DNA from: Aliishimia sp963678085
GTDB lineage: Bacteria > Pseudomonadota > Alphaproteobacteria > Rhodobacterales > Rhodobacteraceae
Reading direction: 5' to 3'
DNA length: 64,000 nt
NCBI GenBank assembly: GCA_963678085.1
Contig: OY782680.1
Coordinates: 806,001-870,000, forward strand
The notes below the pieces were generated by a model. The model was not told the DNA's origin and made no database searches. It saw only the letters and a list, made by a program, of their open reading frames with translations. Both the position numbers and the translations under genes were made by a program. Positions 17,060-25,431 of the stretch are shown here, in pieces. The stretch's first letter is position 1. Each line of letters starts with the position of its first letter.

Positions 17060-17500
17060 GTGAGTTATGATTTTGTTGTTTTTTCTCATGAAGTAGAGAT
17101 GCGAACTGATGAAAAAGGAATGGCCGCAATTGAAGGCGAATGGGAGCCTATTGATATGGGAGCCTATGCAGAGGTGCAGCGTGAAATTTCCAGAGCCTTC
17201 CCAACTACAAATTGGTCTGACCGGACCTGGGGAATTTTAAACGGCGATAACTTTTCGCTTTCAATCTCGGTTTCGGTTGGGTGCGATGAAATTCAAGACG
17301 AGGACCGGGTAGATTGCTTCGGCATACACGCACGCGGGGCGGCGACCGATGCTATTATGCACCTGATCGCGGTGACAGGCTGGATAGTATTAGATGTCCA
17401 AACCATGGAGTGGCTCAACACCTCCACTGACCCTGATAAGGGGAGGCGCGGTTTCCAAAACTTCTTGGATAAAGTAATGGGTCGCACTGGAAGGCCCTAG
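17060..17500 (+). CDS. Small uncharacterised protein, immunity-protein-like
   Basis: A 146-aa soluble protein with a GTG start preceded by AAGGAG at 7-nt spacing. The start MSYDFVVFSHE resembles a loose group of small acidic proteins that occur beside polymorphic toxins, but I cannot name a family. It has no signal peptide or membrane segment. It lies between soeC and the convergent end of the propeller operon, so it could be part of either region or neither. It is more AT-rich than its neighbours by eye. The 75 bp that separate it from the next gene show no clear terminator. Confidence 0.6.
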   Translation: MSYDFVVFSHEVEMRTDEKGMAAIEGEWEPIDMGAYAEVQREISRAFPTTNWSDRTWGILNGDNFSLSISVSVGCDEIQDEDRVDCFGIHARGAATDAIMHLIAVTGWIVLDVQTMEWLNTSTDPDKGRRGFQNFLDKVMGRTGRP

Positions 17501-17575
17501 TAAGCGTTTTGTAGGTAAATTCCTGAGGTTCGTGTTTATTGGGTGGGTGCGGTATCATCGCTAAGCTGCCTAAAC

Positions 17576-20461
17576 TCAGAGATATGAAACCGACATGGAT
17601 TTGAAATCGCAGAGCATAAGCAACCCGGTTTGTGTTGCGATGACCAAATGCTCGCCATCTGCCGAGCCTGATTGCGTGAGAAGCGAATGACCGTTGAGCT
17701 GGGCGATCGTGTCGGCATTCTCGTGCAGTAGTGTCACCTGAGGGGGGGCGCTTGTCGTCAGCTTAACAGCATAGGCGGTGTTTCCGGGTGCTGGGATGAT
17801 ATCGGCAAACGCGCTGCGCTCCAGTAGCTCTTTCCCAAGTTCGGCAGTGAGTTTTTGTTCTGTTGCCAGATCGGAAAGTGTACCCCCGAAATCCAGAGCG
17901 CGGTCGGGTGCTGTGTCCCAGAGTGCAGGGACAAATGCTTGCTTGCGCCAGATATGAGTGCTTTTTGTCAGCTGCCCCCCAGTCGAGGGGGATTCCAGAT
18001 TAACAGTCAGGTTCATCACGACACGCGTTAAAGACCATAGCTCGATAATGCCGGGCCCATGCGGCTCGATCCGCTGGGTGATCCATTGCGGTTTATCTTT
18101 GGAGCTGTTGAATGCGATGACCTTAACTGGGATGGTTTGTGTGATTGACCAAAGCATGTCAAAGCGGGGCGCCTCAGCCAAGAGCTTGCTCAGATCCAAC
18201 GCGCCAATCGCCTCTGGGGTTTGGATTTGCCAGATACCCTCGCGGGCATAGCGATCCCAGGTCATAAGCTTCGTTGATCCCAGTTGCCGGTAGGTGCGAT
18301 GGGCCGTGTCTAGCAAGGTGATCCGGCGCTTGATGTCAGAGCCTTGTAGCAACAGCACGAAACGACCCACGCCGATAGGGACCATGCCGACCAGATCGGG
18401 GAAATGATCTGACCATCGTTTCTGCCCTTGCGCTGTCACATAGGTGACTTCACCCGAGGCTGTGCCAACCAATGCAGCGCCCTTGTGCAGGGCCGCGACG
18501 AAAGCCCATGCGCCATGGCCGGATTTGGGCAAGGCAATTACCCGCTCCGTTAGCGCCTTGCTCGGGCCGTTTCGTTTGATCTGGCGGAGATCTTCGGCAA
18601 GTGCTGTGCACCCTTGAGCCTTTGCAAAACGCTGCAAATCCGTCGTGGAGAGCGCATAGGGGGTTGCCGCATCAAAGGCGAGCGAGGCCCGCACCAGCGC
18701 ATCGGCCAAAGCAGGTTTGCGTGGATCATCGCCGGGTATTCGCTCAACCGCCCGTTTAAGCCCCTGCCGCAGCTCGCCCGCATCAGCCTGGCGCATCCCG
18801 TCAAATATGACCTGTTCGAGCTGCCCGCCAATCGTGTGTTGCGCGCTTGGCCCCTCGTTGAGTGCCTCAATCGACCAGGGCAAGCTTTGCACCGCACGCT
18901 CAAGGACAGGAAGCTCTCGCAAATGCCCCTCTCCGATTGCCAGCCCCAAAACATGTAAATGTGTCTCGGCAAGACGCGGGTTATCGGCGCTTTCTTGCAC
19001 CGCCCGTGGCAGATCACCCTCAGCAATCAAATCCTTGATCCAGTGGGAGCGCACAAAGGCGGAAAACTCAGGGTCTTTAGTGGATATGCGCGCCAGATGG
19101 TCCATGCAATTGTGACGACGGGCCATCAAAAGCGCGACTTCCTTTTGACCGGCCAAAAACCAGAGCCGCGCAATGGTTTCGCCATTCGATTTACGCGCGG
19201 TTGCCAGTTTGGCCGCCTCTTCATAGGCTTTCATCGCTTCTAGCTCGGCCAATGCGTGTTTGGTATCGCCTAGCAGCTCTGAATAGATGAAAGCTGCACG
19301 CCGGTGATCCCCTTTCGCCGAAAGCTCTTGAGCAAGGGTGCGGTATTTTTGCCGCAGCTCATCAAAGCCCCAATCGCCGGGAATCGTAACGGTCTCGGCG
19401 CTTATGCCGCTCAGATCAAAATCCAGGTTCGCGCGGGGTTTGGGCAGGTCGGTTGCCAAACGGTTGTTGCGGCGGCTCTTGGCCTTTTCCTCCTGAGCCA
19501 GTGACATGGCCCGTTTCAAGGCCCGGTCTATATCGCCTTGGTCGATCATTTTGTTGATCTGCTCAAGATGGGCGTGAAGCTGGCGGCGCAGCTTATTGCC
19601 AAGGGGCGTGCTCCACAGGGTCAGGCCTAGAAGTTTGCTGAAAAACCCGCTGCGCTGCGCACCCGTTGGCGGCGTTTTACCGCGCGCGCCAGAGTCAACA
19701 ATGTCAAGCGGTCGGGGCCGAAAGAGACGAAACATCCATCCAATCAGCAACCCTGCAATGATAATACTAACTGGGCCGACAACGAAACTGCTGCCAAGCG
19801 CGAGAATAAGGATCAAAATGCAAGACAGGATCACCAAAGTCGAAACGAGGAGCCGCAGGGTAAAGATCGCAGCCCCTTTCAAAATGCGAGGTGCTTTGGG
19901 ATCTGATGTGGCCTCGACATGAGAGCGCAGATCTTTGAAGGGCTCCGGCTTGTTTGATACTGCGCGTAGCTCTTGGCTCAGTTGTGGGCTGTTGTTTTCC
20001 GGGGCAGGCTTGGCGAGCTTTGGAATGGCTGTATTTGAGGCCGCAGGGGCGCGCCCAGCCATCACCGGGATCTGCGACAAATCCCAAAAACTAAGCGGGT
20101 CGAGCACCTCAGCCGCGTCAAGGCTTAGGGTTTTGCGCGCGCCCGCGGCAATGATCGACACCGAACGGGGCGGGCTCTGATCGGTTTCAAAGCTGGCAAA
20201 ACTATCCGGGCCCGCTCTGCGCAGGGGAATGGCGGGAACCTCGGCCGGGTCCAAGGTCACGGGATCGTCAAAGATCAGGCAGAACCCGCCTTGCTCCAAA
20301 CGCAGCATTTGCGCCGGGTGGTGCAAGAGGCCCAAGAGCGGCGTGGCTTCTTGCGCATAGGCCCCATGGTACTGCCCCGGCTCAGTCCAAATCCAGTGTC
20401 GGCGCGGCTGGGCTGGGGCGATGCGTTCAGGCAGCGGGCTTTGCTTTAGTTTCACAGCCAT
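17576..20461 (-). CDS. Membrane-anchored beta-propeller protein, bpX6-like, of a MoxR-VWA ternary system
   Basis: A 961-aa protein and the last gene of the moxR operon; its start overlaps the VWA gene by 10 nt. Residues 1-130 form an N-terminal domain (contains HWIWTEPGQYHGAY). Two strong membrane segments lie at about 199-222 and 226-246. Residues about 330-560 are helical and TPR-like (QELSAKGDHRRAAFIYSELL), and the last 350 residues look like propeller blades, with repeated GxxxYVTxxGQKRW-type strands. It matches my memory of the bpX6 proteins of MoxR-VWA-propeller systems. The propeller may be the surface that is remodelled by the AAA+ ATPase. The enzyme activity, if any, is unknown. Confidence 0.65.
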   Translation of the reverse strand: MAVKLKQSPLPERIAPAQPRRHWIWTEPGQYHGAYAQEATPLLGLLHHPAQMLRLEQGGFCLIFDDPVTLDPAEVPAIPLRRAGPDSFASFETDQSPPRSVSIIAAGARKTLSLDAAEVLDPLSFWDLSQIPVMAGRAPAASNTAIPKLAKPAPENNSPQLSQELRAVSNKPEPFKDLRSHVEATSDPKAPRILKGAAIFTLRLLVSTLVILSCILILILALGSSFVVGPVSIIIAGLLIGWMFRLFRPRPLDIVDSGARGKTPPTGAQRSGFFSKLLGLTLWSTPLGNKLRRQLHAHLEQINKMIDQGDIDRALKRAMSLAQEEKAKSRRNNRLATDLPKPRANLDFDLSGISAETVTIPGDWGFDELRQKYRTLAQELSAKGDHRRAAFIYSELLGDTKHALAELEAMKAYEEAAKLATARKSNGETIARLWFLAGQKEVALLMARRHNCMDHLARISTKDPEFSAFVRSHWIKDLIAEGDLPRAVQESADNPRLAETHLHVLGLAIGEGHLRELPVLERAVQSLPWSIEALNEGPSAQHTIGGQLEQVIFDGMRQADAGELRQGLKRAVERIPGDDPRKPALADALVRASLAFDAATPYALSTTDLQRFAKAQGCTALAEDLRQIKRNGPSKALTERVIALPKSGHGAWAFVAALHKGAALVGTASGEVTYVTAQGQKRWSDHFPDLVGMVPIGVGRFVLLLQGSDIKRRITLLDTAHRTYRQLGSTKLMTWDRYAREGIWQIQTPEAIGALDLSKLLAEAPRFDMLWSITQTIPVKVIAFNSSKDKPQWITQRIEPHGPGIIELWSLTRVVMNLTVNLESPSTGGQLTKSTHIWRKQAFVPALWDTAPDRALDFGGTLSDLATEQKLTAELGKELLERSAFADIIPAPGNTAYAVKLTTSAPPQVTLLHENADTIAQLNGHSLLTQSGSADGEHLVIATQTGLLMLCDFKSMSVSYL

Positions 20462-22248
20462 AGGGTTTCAGCCCCTTCAATAGCGTCCACGACATCAAAG
20501 GCCTCGACATGTTTCCAGCCGCGCCGGGTTTGAAGGGGAATAAATCGCTCAAAACTGCCATCGCTGCTCTTGCTCAAAGCAAAGACTGTTTGCGACAAAG
20601 GGCAATGTCGGGGCAGGCCATTTATCGGCTCATCAATCGGGGTGACTTGCAGGTTTCGCGCTTTGCCGTTTACCCATTGGAAACTCACCAAGCTGTTGCG
20701 GCTCGCATCCCAAGCAAGCGCATTGGTCTCTGAATGAAAAGAGATTAGCGAGAGATCCTCCAATTCGAACTCGGTAATCTCGTCCCCGGTGATTGCTATG
20801 TAACGAACATCATCAGTGGTAAATGTCACCGCCTTGGTGTCTGGTGAAAACAAAACGCGGCGGGGCTGGTCTGGCAGGTTGCTATACTCGATGGGCAGGG
20901 CGGTGCGGGCCAAAAGTCCGCGTCGTGGGTTTCTGACGCTTAGCACATTCTCTTCGATGTCAATCACATAGGTGCCATCGCTGAAGAAGGACCACACGCC
21001 TTTTGGTGCAGGTTGAGATGAACTCTCAAACCGTATGGTATGGGACTCGCCGTCCTCAGCAATCAGCAAGCACTGACCGGCCAGGTTCACATGCAGATTG
21101 CCCATCGCGTTCTGGGGCAATTGCCCTATCTCGTCGGTGAGAAAGCCGGAAGCGCGTGTGCTGATCTCAGCCGACGTCTTCGCCACATTCACCATCTCCA
21201 ATTCAACCACCGTTTTGGCATCTGACTTTCCCACACCCAGCACGAAAGCAATCTCTTTCTTAGACTGTGGCTGGATCCCCAGAAGAACCTTGTTCGGCGG
21301 AACGGCTATCCATTGCGGCTTGGCATGCGCATCGAACGGATACCAAAGCACGCCATTGGGGTAGCGGATAAGAACGGCGCGATTGAACCGATCCAGCAGC
21401 CAGTCGCGGGGGAACGGGCTGGCGCTCAACTCGCCGACATCCTCAGGGAGTTTCGCCTGTTTCTTGCGCTGCTGAGGGGCAAAGGGGCGGCGAAGCGCGC
21501 TGACGGTATCTGCATCTGATGCAGTCGGAACTGACAAGCTTGCGCGGCGACCCCGCGTGGTGATTTGCACCTCGACCTCATCCAGGCCATAACGCGTGCG
21601 GGCAAGAATAGAGCCGCTCACATCGGGATGCTCGGCAAGTTGGTGGGTTTGCGCCGCGCCCACATACCAACACTCTTTCGCCGGGCCGGGCAGTGTTTCT
21701 AGCGCCGTGTCGATCGCATTCGCAGATAAGGGTGCTTGCACGATCCGGCCCAGAAAGATGCGAATGTTCTCGGTTGTTAAATCTTCTGACCACCCCTTTG
21801 CAACGCCCGGAACTGTCCAAACAAGACATGCGCCCGCGCGCTCGGCACGGATGGCGAGATAGAATAAGGCCGCAAGAGCAATGATCCGGTTTTTCCCCAG
21901 CATCCAAGGCCCACAGTCGAGCAGAACGCATAGGACATTCTTAACGCCCGTGCCCTTAAAGTCGCGGCGGCGGAACATCAACTCGCTCTCTGCGGCGCGG
22001 CGCACGAATTCGTCCGGGTCCAAGTCTCGCAGCAGCCATTCGCTTTCGAGCAGGTTGGATAGCTTTCCTCTGTTTTCAATCCCGTCAAAGCCGACAAACT
22101 CACCAGTGATCTGGCGCTCATCCGCATGGAGGGGCGGGGGCAGTTTCGCAAAGCTGGCAAGCATCCCTTCAAGCGCGCGGCGCAAAGGCAGATCCATAGC
22201 GGCAAAGAGCGGGCGAAAGCGGGCATAAAGGGGGGGCAGGGTGCTCAT
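20452..22248 (-). CDS. VWA domain plus beta-propeller protein of the MoxR ternary system
   Basis: The ATG at 22248 overlaps the preceding stop as ATGA; a further in-frame ATG is 21 nt upstream. The 598-aa product has an N-terminal helical part, a von Willebrand A-like domain starting at about residue 103 (VKNVLCVLLD, then IIALAALFYLAIRAERAGA), and a C-terminal half with repeated beta strands that fits a propeller. The MIDAS motif DxSxS is replaced by D111-C-G-P-W115, so metal-dependent adhesion in the usual way is doubtful. VWA proteins paired with MoxR ATPases act as adaptors that present substrates. It is encoded between bpX5-like and bpX6-like genes. Confidence 0.7.
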   Translation of the reverse strand: MSTLPPLYARFRPLFAAMDLPLRRALEGMLASFAKLPPPLHADERQITGEFVGFDGIENRGKLSNLLESEWLLRDLDPDEFVRRAAESELMFRRRDFKGTGVKNVLCVLLDCGPWMLGKNRIIALAALFYLAIRAERAGACLVWTVPGVAKGWSEDLTTENIRIFLGRIVQAPLSANAIDTALETLPGPAKECWYVGAAQTHQLAEHPDVSGSILARTRYGLDEVEVQITTRGRRASLSVPTASDADTVSALRRPFAPQQRKKQAKLPEDVGELSASPFPRDWLLDRFNRAVLIRYPNGVLWYPFDAHAKPQWIAVPPNKVLLGIQPQSKKEIAFVLGVGKSDAKTVVELEMVNVAKTSAEISTRASGFLTDEIGQLPQNAMGNLHVNLAGQCLLIAEDGESHTIRFESSSQPAPKGVWSFFSDGTYVIDIEENVLSVRNPRRGLLARTALPIEYSNLPDQPRRVLFSPDTKAVTFTTDDVRYIAITGDEITEFELEDLSLISFHSETNALAWDASRNSLVSFQWVNGKARNLQVTPIDEPINGLPRHCPLSQTVFALSKSSDGSFERFIPLQTRRGWKHVEAFDVVDAIEGAETLWL

Positions 22249-22634
22249 GCCAGCGCTCGCAAATTGCATTGTTCAACGGGGAGCGCGGCGCTGAGATCCC
22301 AAATCTTTGGCCCGTGGGAGAGCGCCATCGTGCCTTTGATGGTTAGCTTTTGTGTCAGGGCTGGTATAAGGGGCTTCGGGAGATCCGGTTCAAACCCGCT
22401 TTGGCACAGCAGCTTTGGGCCAAGCGCATATAGATAGATCGGTGGGCAAGAAAGCCAGGGCAGCGCGGGTTCTGATCCAAAGGAAAACACGGCCAGCCAA
22501 TCCTCGCCAGTGACCACCATCAGATCGCGGCGGTCCTCTAATTTGCCGCAAAGCTCGCGCATTGATGCCCCCATCGCGATGAGCCCGGCGATTGGCTGCG
22601 TGGGCTCGGCCGGTTTCAAATCAAAGGACGGCAT
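22245..22634 (-). CDS. Small bpX5-like protein of the MoxR ternary system
   Basis: A 129-aa protein whose start shares one base with the moxR stop (TAATG) and whose stop overlaps the VWA gene by 4 nt. It shows no signal peptide, membrane segment or catalytic motif. The segment LMVVTGEDWLAVFSFG is strand-rich. By size and position it fits the bpX5 group that accompanies MoxR-VWA-propeller systems, which I recall by name but cannot confirm here. It is probably a structural partner of the VWA or propeller proteins. Confidence 0.6.
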   Translation of the reverse strand: MPSFDLKPAEPTQPIAGLIAMGASMRELCGKLEDRRDLMVVTGEDWLAVFSFGSEPALPWLSCPPIYLYALGPKLLCQSGFEPDLPKPLIPALTQKLTIKGTMALSHGPKIWDLSAALPVEQCNLRALA

Positions 22635-23818
22635 TAGCTTTGTGCAGGGGCAGGCGCATCATGAGAGATCGCAGCAACCAACCCGGTTTTCAGCAAGGAG
22701 AGCGTTTCGGGCATATCACCTTCTGGAAAGCCAGCATCTATGCGGATGAGCAAAGACTCAAGCTTAACCTGCCAGATCTCAAACGCCGGATCGGATGTTA
22801 GGGCGGGTTTTTGCGTCAAGAGCGTTTGGCCGTAGTCTACCAGTTCAGCGGCCAGCGCTTGGGGGCCATAGCTGCTATAGGTCACGCTTTGGGTCAAAAG
22901 AGCATTTTCCGCTTTGGCAAGCTCCGCTGCCAGCAACTCTTTCACCTCGGCCTGAAGGCTGGCATCTTGCACCATATAAACCACCGGCCAAAGATCTGCG
23001 ACGCTGGCCTTATCACGCCCCGCCAAAAGAGCGGCGGCAGCAATCAGTTTCTGCCCTTTCACAAGACGCCGATCCGAGAGCACAAGCCCCCCAACCCGCA
23101 GTTTGCGCAAAATATGGGCGTAGGGCTCTTGCACATCGGAGAGATCAATGTGCCCGGTGGCCTCGGTAAGCATAGCAAGATCCTGTGCAGAAAGCGCGGC
23201 ATGCTGGGAGGCGTTAGATGTGCCAAGCTCTGATCGTGCCTGCGCCCAACCGGCAGCGAGAAGAGAGGTCAGGTTCTCTTCGCTCACCGGCTCAATGAAA
23301 GAGGTTAGCAGAAACCGATCCGCAAAGGCTTGCAGCATTGGATCTTCGGGCAATGCATTTGAGGCCGCCACGCAAGACCAGAGCGGCACATCTTTCTCAA
23401 ACGCCCCGCGCCGATAGCGCCGTTCATTCAAGACCCCCAACAACGTGTTCAAGATCGCGGTGGAGCCCAAGAAGATCTCATCAAGAAACGCGATATTTGC
23501 CTCGGGCAGCATGTTTTGCGTCACGGGGCGCAGCTCGCCCTCTTTGAGCGCGGCCAGATCAAGCGCGCCGAACAGCTCGCTGGGCTCGGTAAAACGCCCG
23601 ATGAGATACTCAAAATAACGCCCCTGAAATTGCTCAGCCGCCGATTTGACCGCAGCGGATTTGCCAGTGCCGGGCGGGCCGATGAACAAGACATGCTCTT
23701 TGGTGATGAGCGCAAGAACAACCAGCTCAAACAACAGGCGACGCTCAACCAACTGGCTGCTGGCCTGGTCAATGGTCTGCGACAAACGTGCTACAAGGGT
23801 TGAAATCTTCTCGTCCAT
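22634..23818 (-). CDS. MoxR-family AAA+ ATPase
   Basis: First gene of the leftward operon. I prefer the ATG at 23818 (MDEKISTLVARL), which has GAGTGGA upstream, over a GTG at 23830. The 394-aa protein has Walker A GPPGTGKS at about residue 50, Walker B IAFLDEIF at about 111-118, sensor-1 asparagine in CVAASNALP at about 150, and an arginine in DRFLLTSF. It is a chaperone-like ATPase of the RavA/MoxR kind. MoxR proteins with VWA partners remodel or activate client complexes. The C-terminal 150 residues are specific to this subgroup. Confidence 0.88.
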   Translation of the reverse strand: MDEKISTLVARLSQTIDQASSQLVERRLLFELVVLALITKEHVLFIGPPGTGKSAAVKSAAEQFQGRYFEYLIGRFTEPSELFGALDLAALKEGELRPVTQNMLPEANIAFLDEIFLGSTAILNTLLGVLNERRYRRGAFEKDVPLWSCVAASNALPEDPMLQAFADRFLLTSFIEPVSEENLTSLLAAGWAQARSELGTSNASQHAALSAQDLAMLTEATGHIDLSDVQEPYAHILRKLRVGGLVLSDRRLVKGQKLIAAAALLAGRDKASVADLWPVVYMVQDASLQAEVKELLAAELAKAENALLTQSVTYSSYGPQALAAELVDYGQTLLTQKPALTSDPAFEIWQVKLESLLIRIDAGFPEGDMPETLSLLKTGLVAAISHDAPAPAQS

Positions 23819-23863
23819 AAAATCATCCACTCAATAATACTGGCCGCTATTTTCCATCATTCA

Positions 23864-23900
23864 GTTGAGCTGTTCAACAATTTTGCGTATGCATTGCATA
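23864..23900. promoter_or_regulatory. Two palindromes in the divergent moxR / LRR promoter region
   Basis: GTTGA and TCAAC (23864-23868, 23874-23878) surround a 5-nt centre. TATGCA and TGCATA (23888-23893, 23895-23900) surround a single T. Both lie in the AT-rich 130-bp gap between the divergent moxR and LRR genes, where the promoters of both must be. They are candidate binding sites of one regulator that would control both transcription units. No regulator gene is seen in the cassette. Confidence 0.4.
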
Positions 23901-23945
23901 TATTTGAAATTTGTGACTTTATTGGCGCGAACCGGAGGTTAAATG

Positions 23946-24578
23946 ATGTCTCTTTTGTCCCGTTTGAAATCGCTTTTTGCTCAGCCCTCACCGAGCCCTG
24001 CTGCGCCAGCGCCAAAGCCAGCACAGCCGGCGGATCTGCGCTATATTCGTCTCTCTCTTGATGCAACCGAAATTGGAGCGGGCATTGTCTGTGAAGAGCT
24101 GGATGGTAGAGGGAGCAAGCTACAGGCATTGCCAGATGATCTGACCGTGAAATATCGTCTAGCACTTGCGAGGTGCCGGGAGCTCACCCAGCTCCCAGAA
24201 ACCCTGTCTGTGCCTTCGGTGAACCTGTCTGGTTGCTCTAAGTTGGTGCACTTGCCGCGCAAAATGCATCTGACCTTCTTAAATCTCAGCGGGTGCAAAA
24301 AAGTGACAAAGCTGCCCGAGGATCTTCGCATGTCGGGCGGTATTTTGAATTTGCGGGCATGCAGCGCGATAGAGGTGCTGCCTGACAACATAGGCGAAGT
24401 GGCCGGATTGAACCTGTACGGGTGTAGCAAGGTGAAAGCTCTGCCCGAGGGGCTCAAGGTCACGTCTTGGATTGATATTACGGGAACCGGGATCACCGAA
24501 ATTCCTGAGGCTTATCGGGGCATAGGATTTAGGCGGGACTCCGATGTAATCAGCGTTGAAGAGGCACTGGCAAGCTGA
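23946..24578 (+). CDS. Leucine-rich-repeat protein divergent from moxR
   Basis: A 210-aa protein with about seven short repeats of the LPxxL type, for example LNLSGCKKVTKLPEDL and LNLYGCSKVKALPEGL, with a Gly-Cys pair in most. The N-terminus has a short proline-alanine linker (residues about 13-27) after a basic helix. There is no signal peptide and no enzyme domain. GGAGG at 23934-23938 gives 7-nt spacing to this ATG, better than to the ATG 3 nt upstream. LRR proteins beside MoxR-VWA systems may recognise a partner or client. Its 3' end overlaps the convergent radical SAM gene by 29 bp. Confidence 0.8.
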   Translation: MSLLSRLKSLFAQPSPSPAAPAPKPAQPADLRYIRLSLDATEIGAGIVCEELDGRGSKLQALPDDLTVKYRLALARCRELTQLPETLSVPSVNLSGCSKLVHLPRKMHLTFLNLSGCKKVTKLPEDLRMSGGILNLRACSAIEVLPDNIGEVAGLNLYGCSKVKALPEGLKVTSWIDITGTGITEIPEAYRGIGFRRDSDVISVEEALAS

Positions 24579-25431
24579 CATCAACCGGGGCGCGGCGTTC
24601 CAGAAAACCCTCTCCGAAGAGGCCGCGTAGATCCAAGTCTTTTAGGTGAGAATAGCCAATATGGCACCGGCAATACCGTGCTGTGCAGTCGCGCGGTTTT
24701 AATGCTTGCTCAAAATCCGGTGCGTAGATGTTGCCAATGGGCTCTTTGATGAAATGACAGCGGGTGGCTTTGCCGTCCGCCTCGACCGAGATCACAGTTT
24801 CCCCAGCAAAACAGGCACGGCCCTTGCTTTGATGAGGGCGCAGGTTAAGCGGGAAGAGCGGGTCGATGCGTTCAAGCTGCGCAATTTGATCTGGGCTGTA
24901 GCGAAGCGCCCGCCCGGTCAGCGCATTCACCCAAAGATAGGCGCTTTGTGGCAGGTCTTGGCGCAGCGCTTCGATCTCTTCAAGGCTCGCGGGATCTCCC
25001 ACAGCCCCAACACTATAACGCGCTCCAAGGGCCTCTAGCGCCTGGATCTTTTCAACGAATTTGGCCCGTGGGATTTCGCTTGGATGATAGGTGATCCAAA
25101 ACGCCGCTGCCCGAAGATCACACTCCTGTAGCCAGCCCGTACCGCAGGAAAAATTGGTTTGTATCGCCACGGTGGAGACATGGGGCATATGCGAGAGGGC
25201 GGCGATGGCCTTTCGATAATAGCCCCGGATGAGCGCCTCGCCCCATGGGGTGAACAAGATGGATATCTCGCGCGTTTGGGCTGCGACCCAATCCGTGAAA
25301 AGCTGCAATGCCGCGCGATCCTGCGCAAGGGTTTCATGGCTGTCTTTGGTCTTGGCAAAGGGGCAATATCCGCACGCATAGTTGCAGCTGGTGAGGCTCC
25401 CGCGCCAAAGGATCGTGAGCGGCGCACTCAT
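24550..25431 (-). CDS. Radical SAM protein, STM4011 family
   Basis: A 293-aa enzyme whose ATG at 25431 overlaps the upstream stop as ATGA; longer in-frame starts lie within that gene. The SAM-binding [4Fe-4S] motif is CNYACGYC near residue 16. A second set of cysteines in the C-terminal third (one in TRCHFI, then CTARYCRCH) suggests an auxiliary cluster of SPASM/twitch type. It is last in the five-gene operon and matches the STM4011 family named after a Salmonella locus. The reaction is not known to me. An auxiliary cluster often goes with peptide or small-molecule modification. Confidence 0.8.
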   Translation of the reverse strand: MSAPLTILWRGSLTSCNYACGYCPFAKTKDSHETLAQDRAALQLFTDWVAAQTREISILFTPWGEALIRGYYRKAIAALSHMPHVSTVAIQTNFSCGTGWLQECDLRAAAFWITYHPSEIPRAKFVEKIQALEALGARYSVGAVGDPASLEEIEALRQDLPQSAYLWVNALTGRALRYSPDQIAQLERIDPLFPLNLRPHQSKGRACFAGETVISVEADGKATRCHFIKEPIGNIYAPDFEQALKPRDCTARYCRCHIGYSHLKDLDLRGLFGEGFLERRAPVDVSLPVPLQR

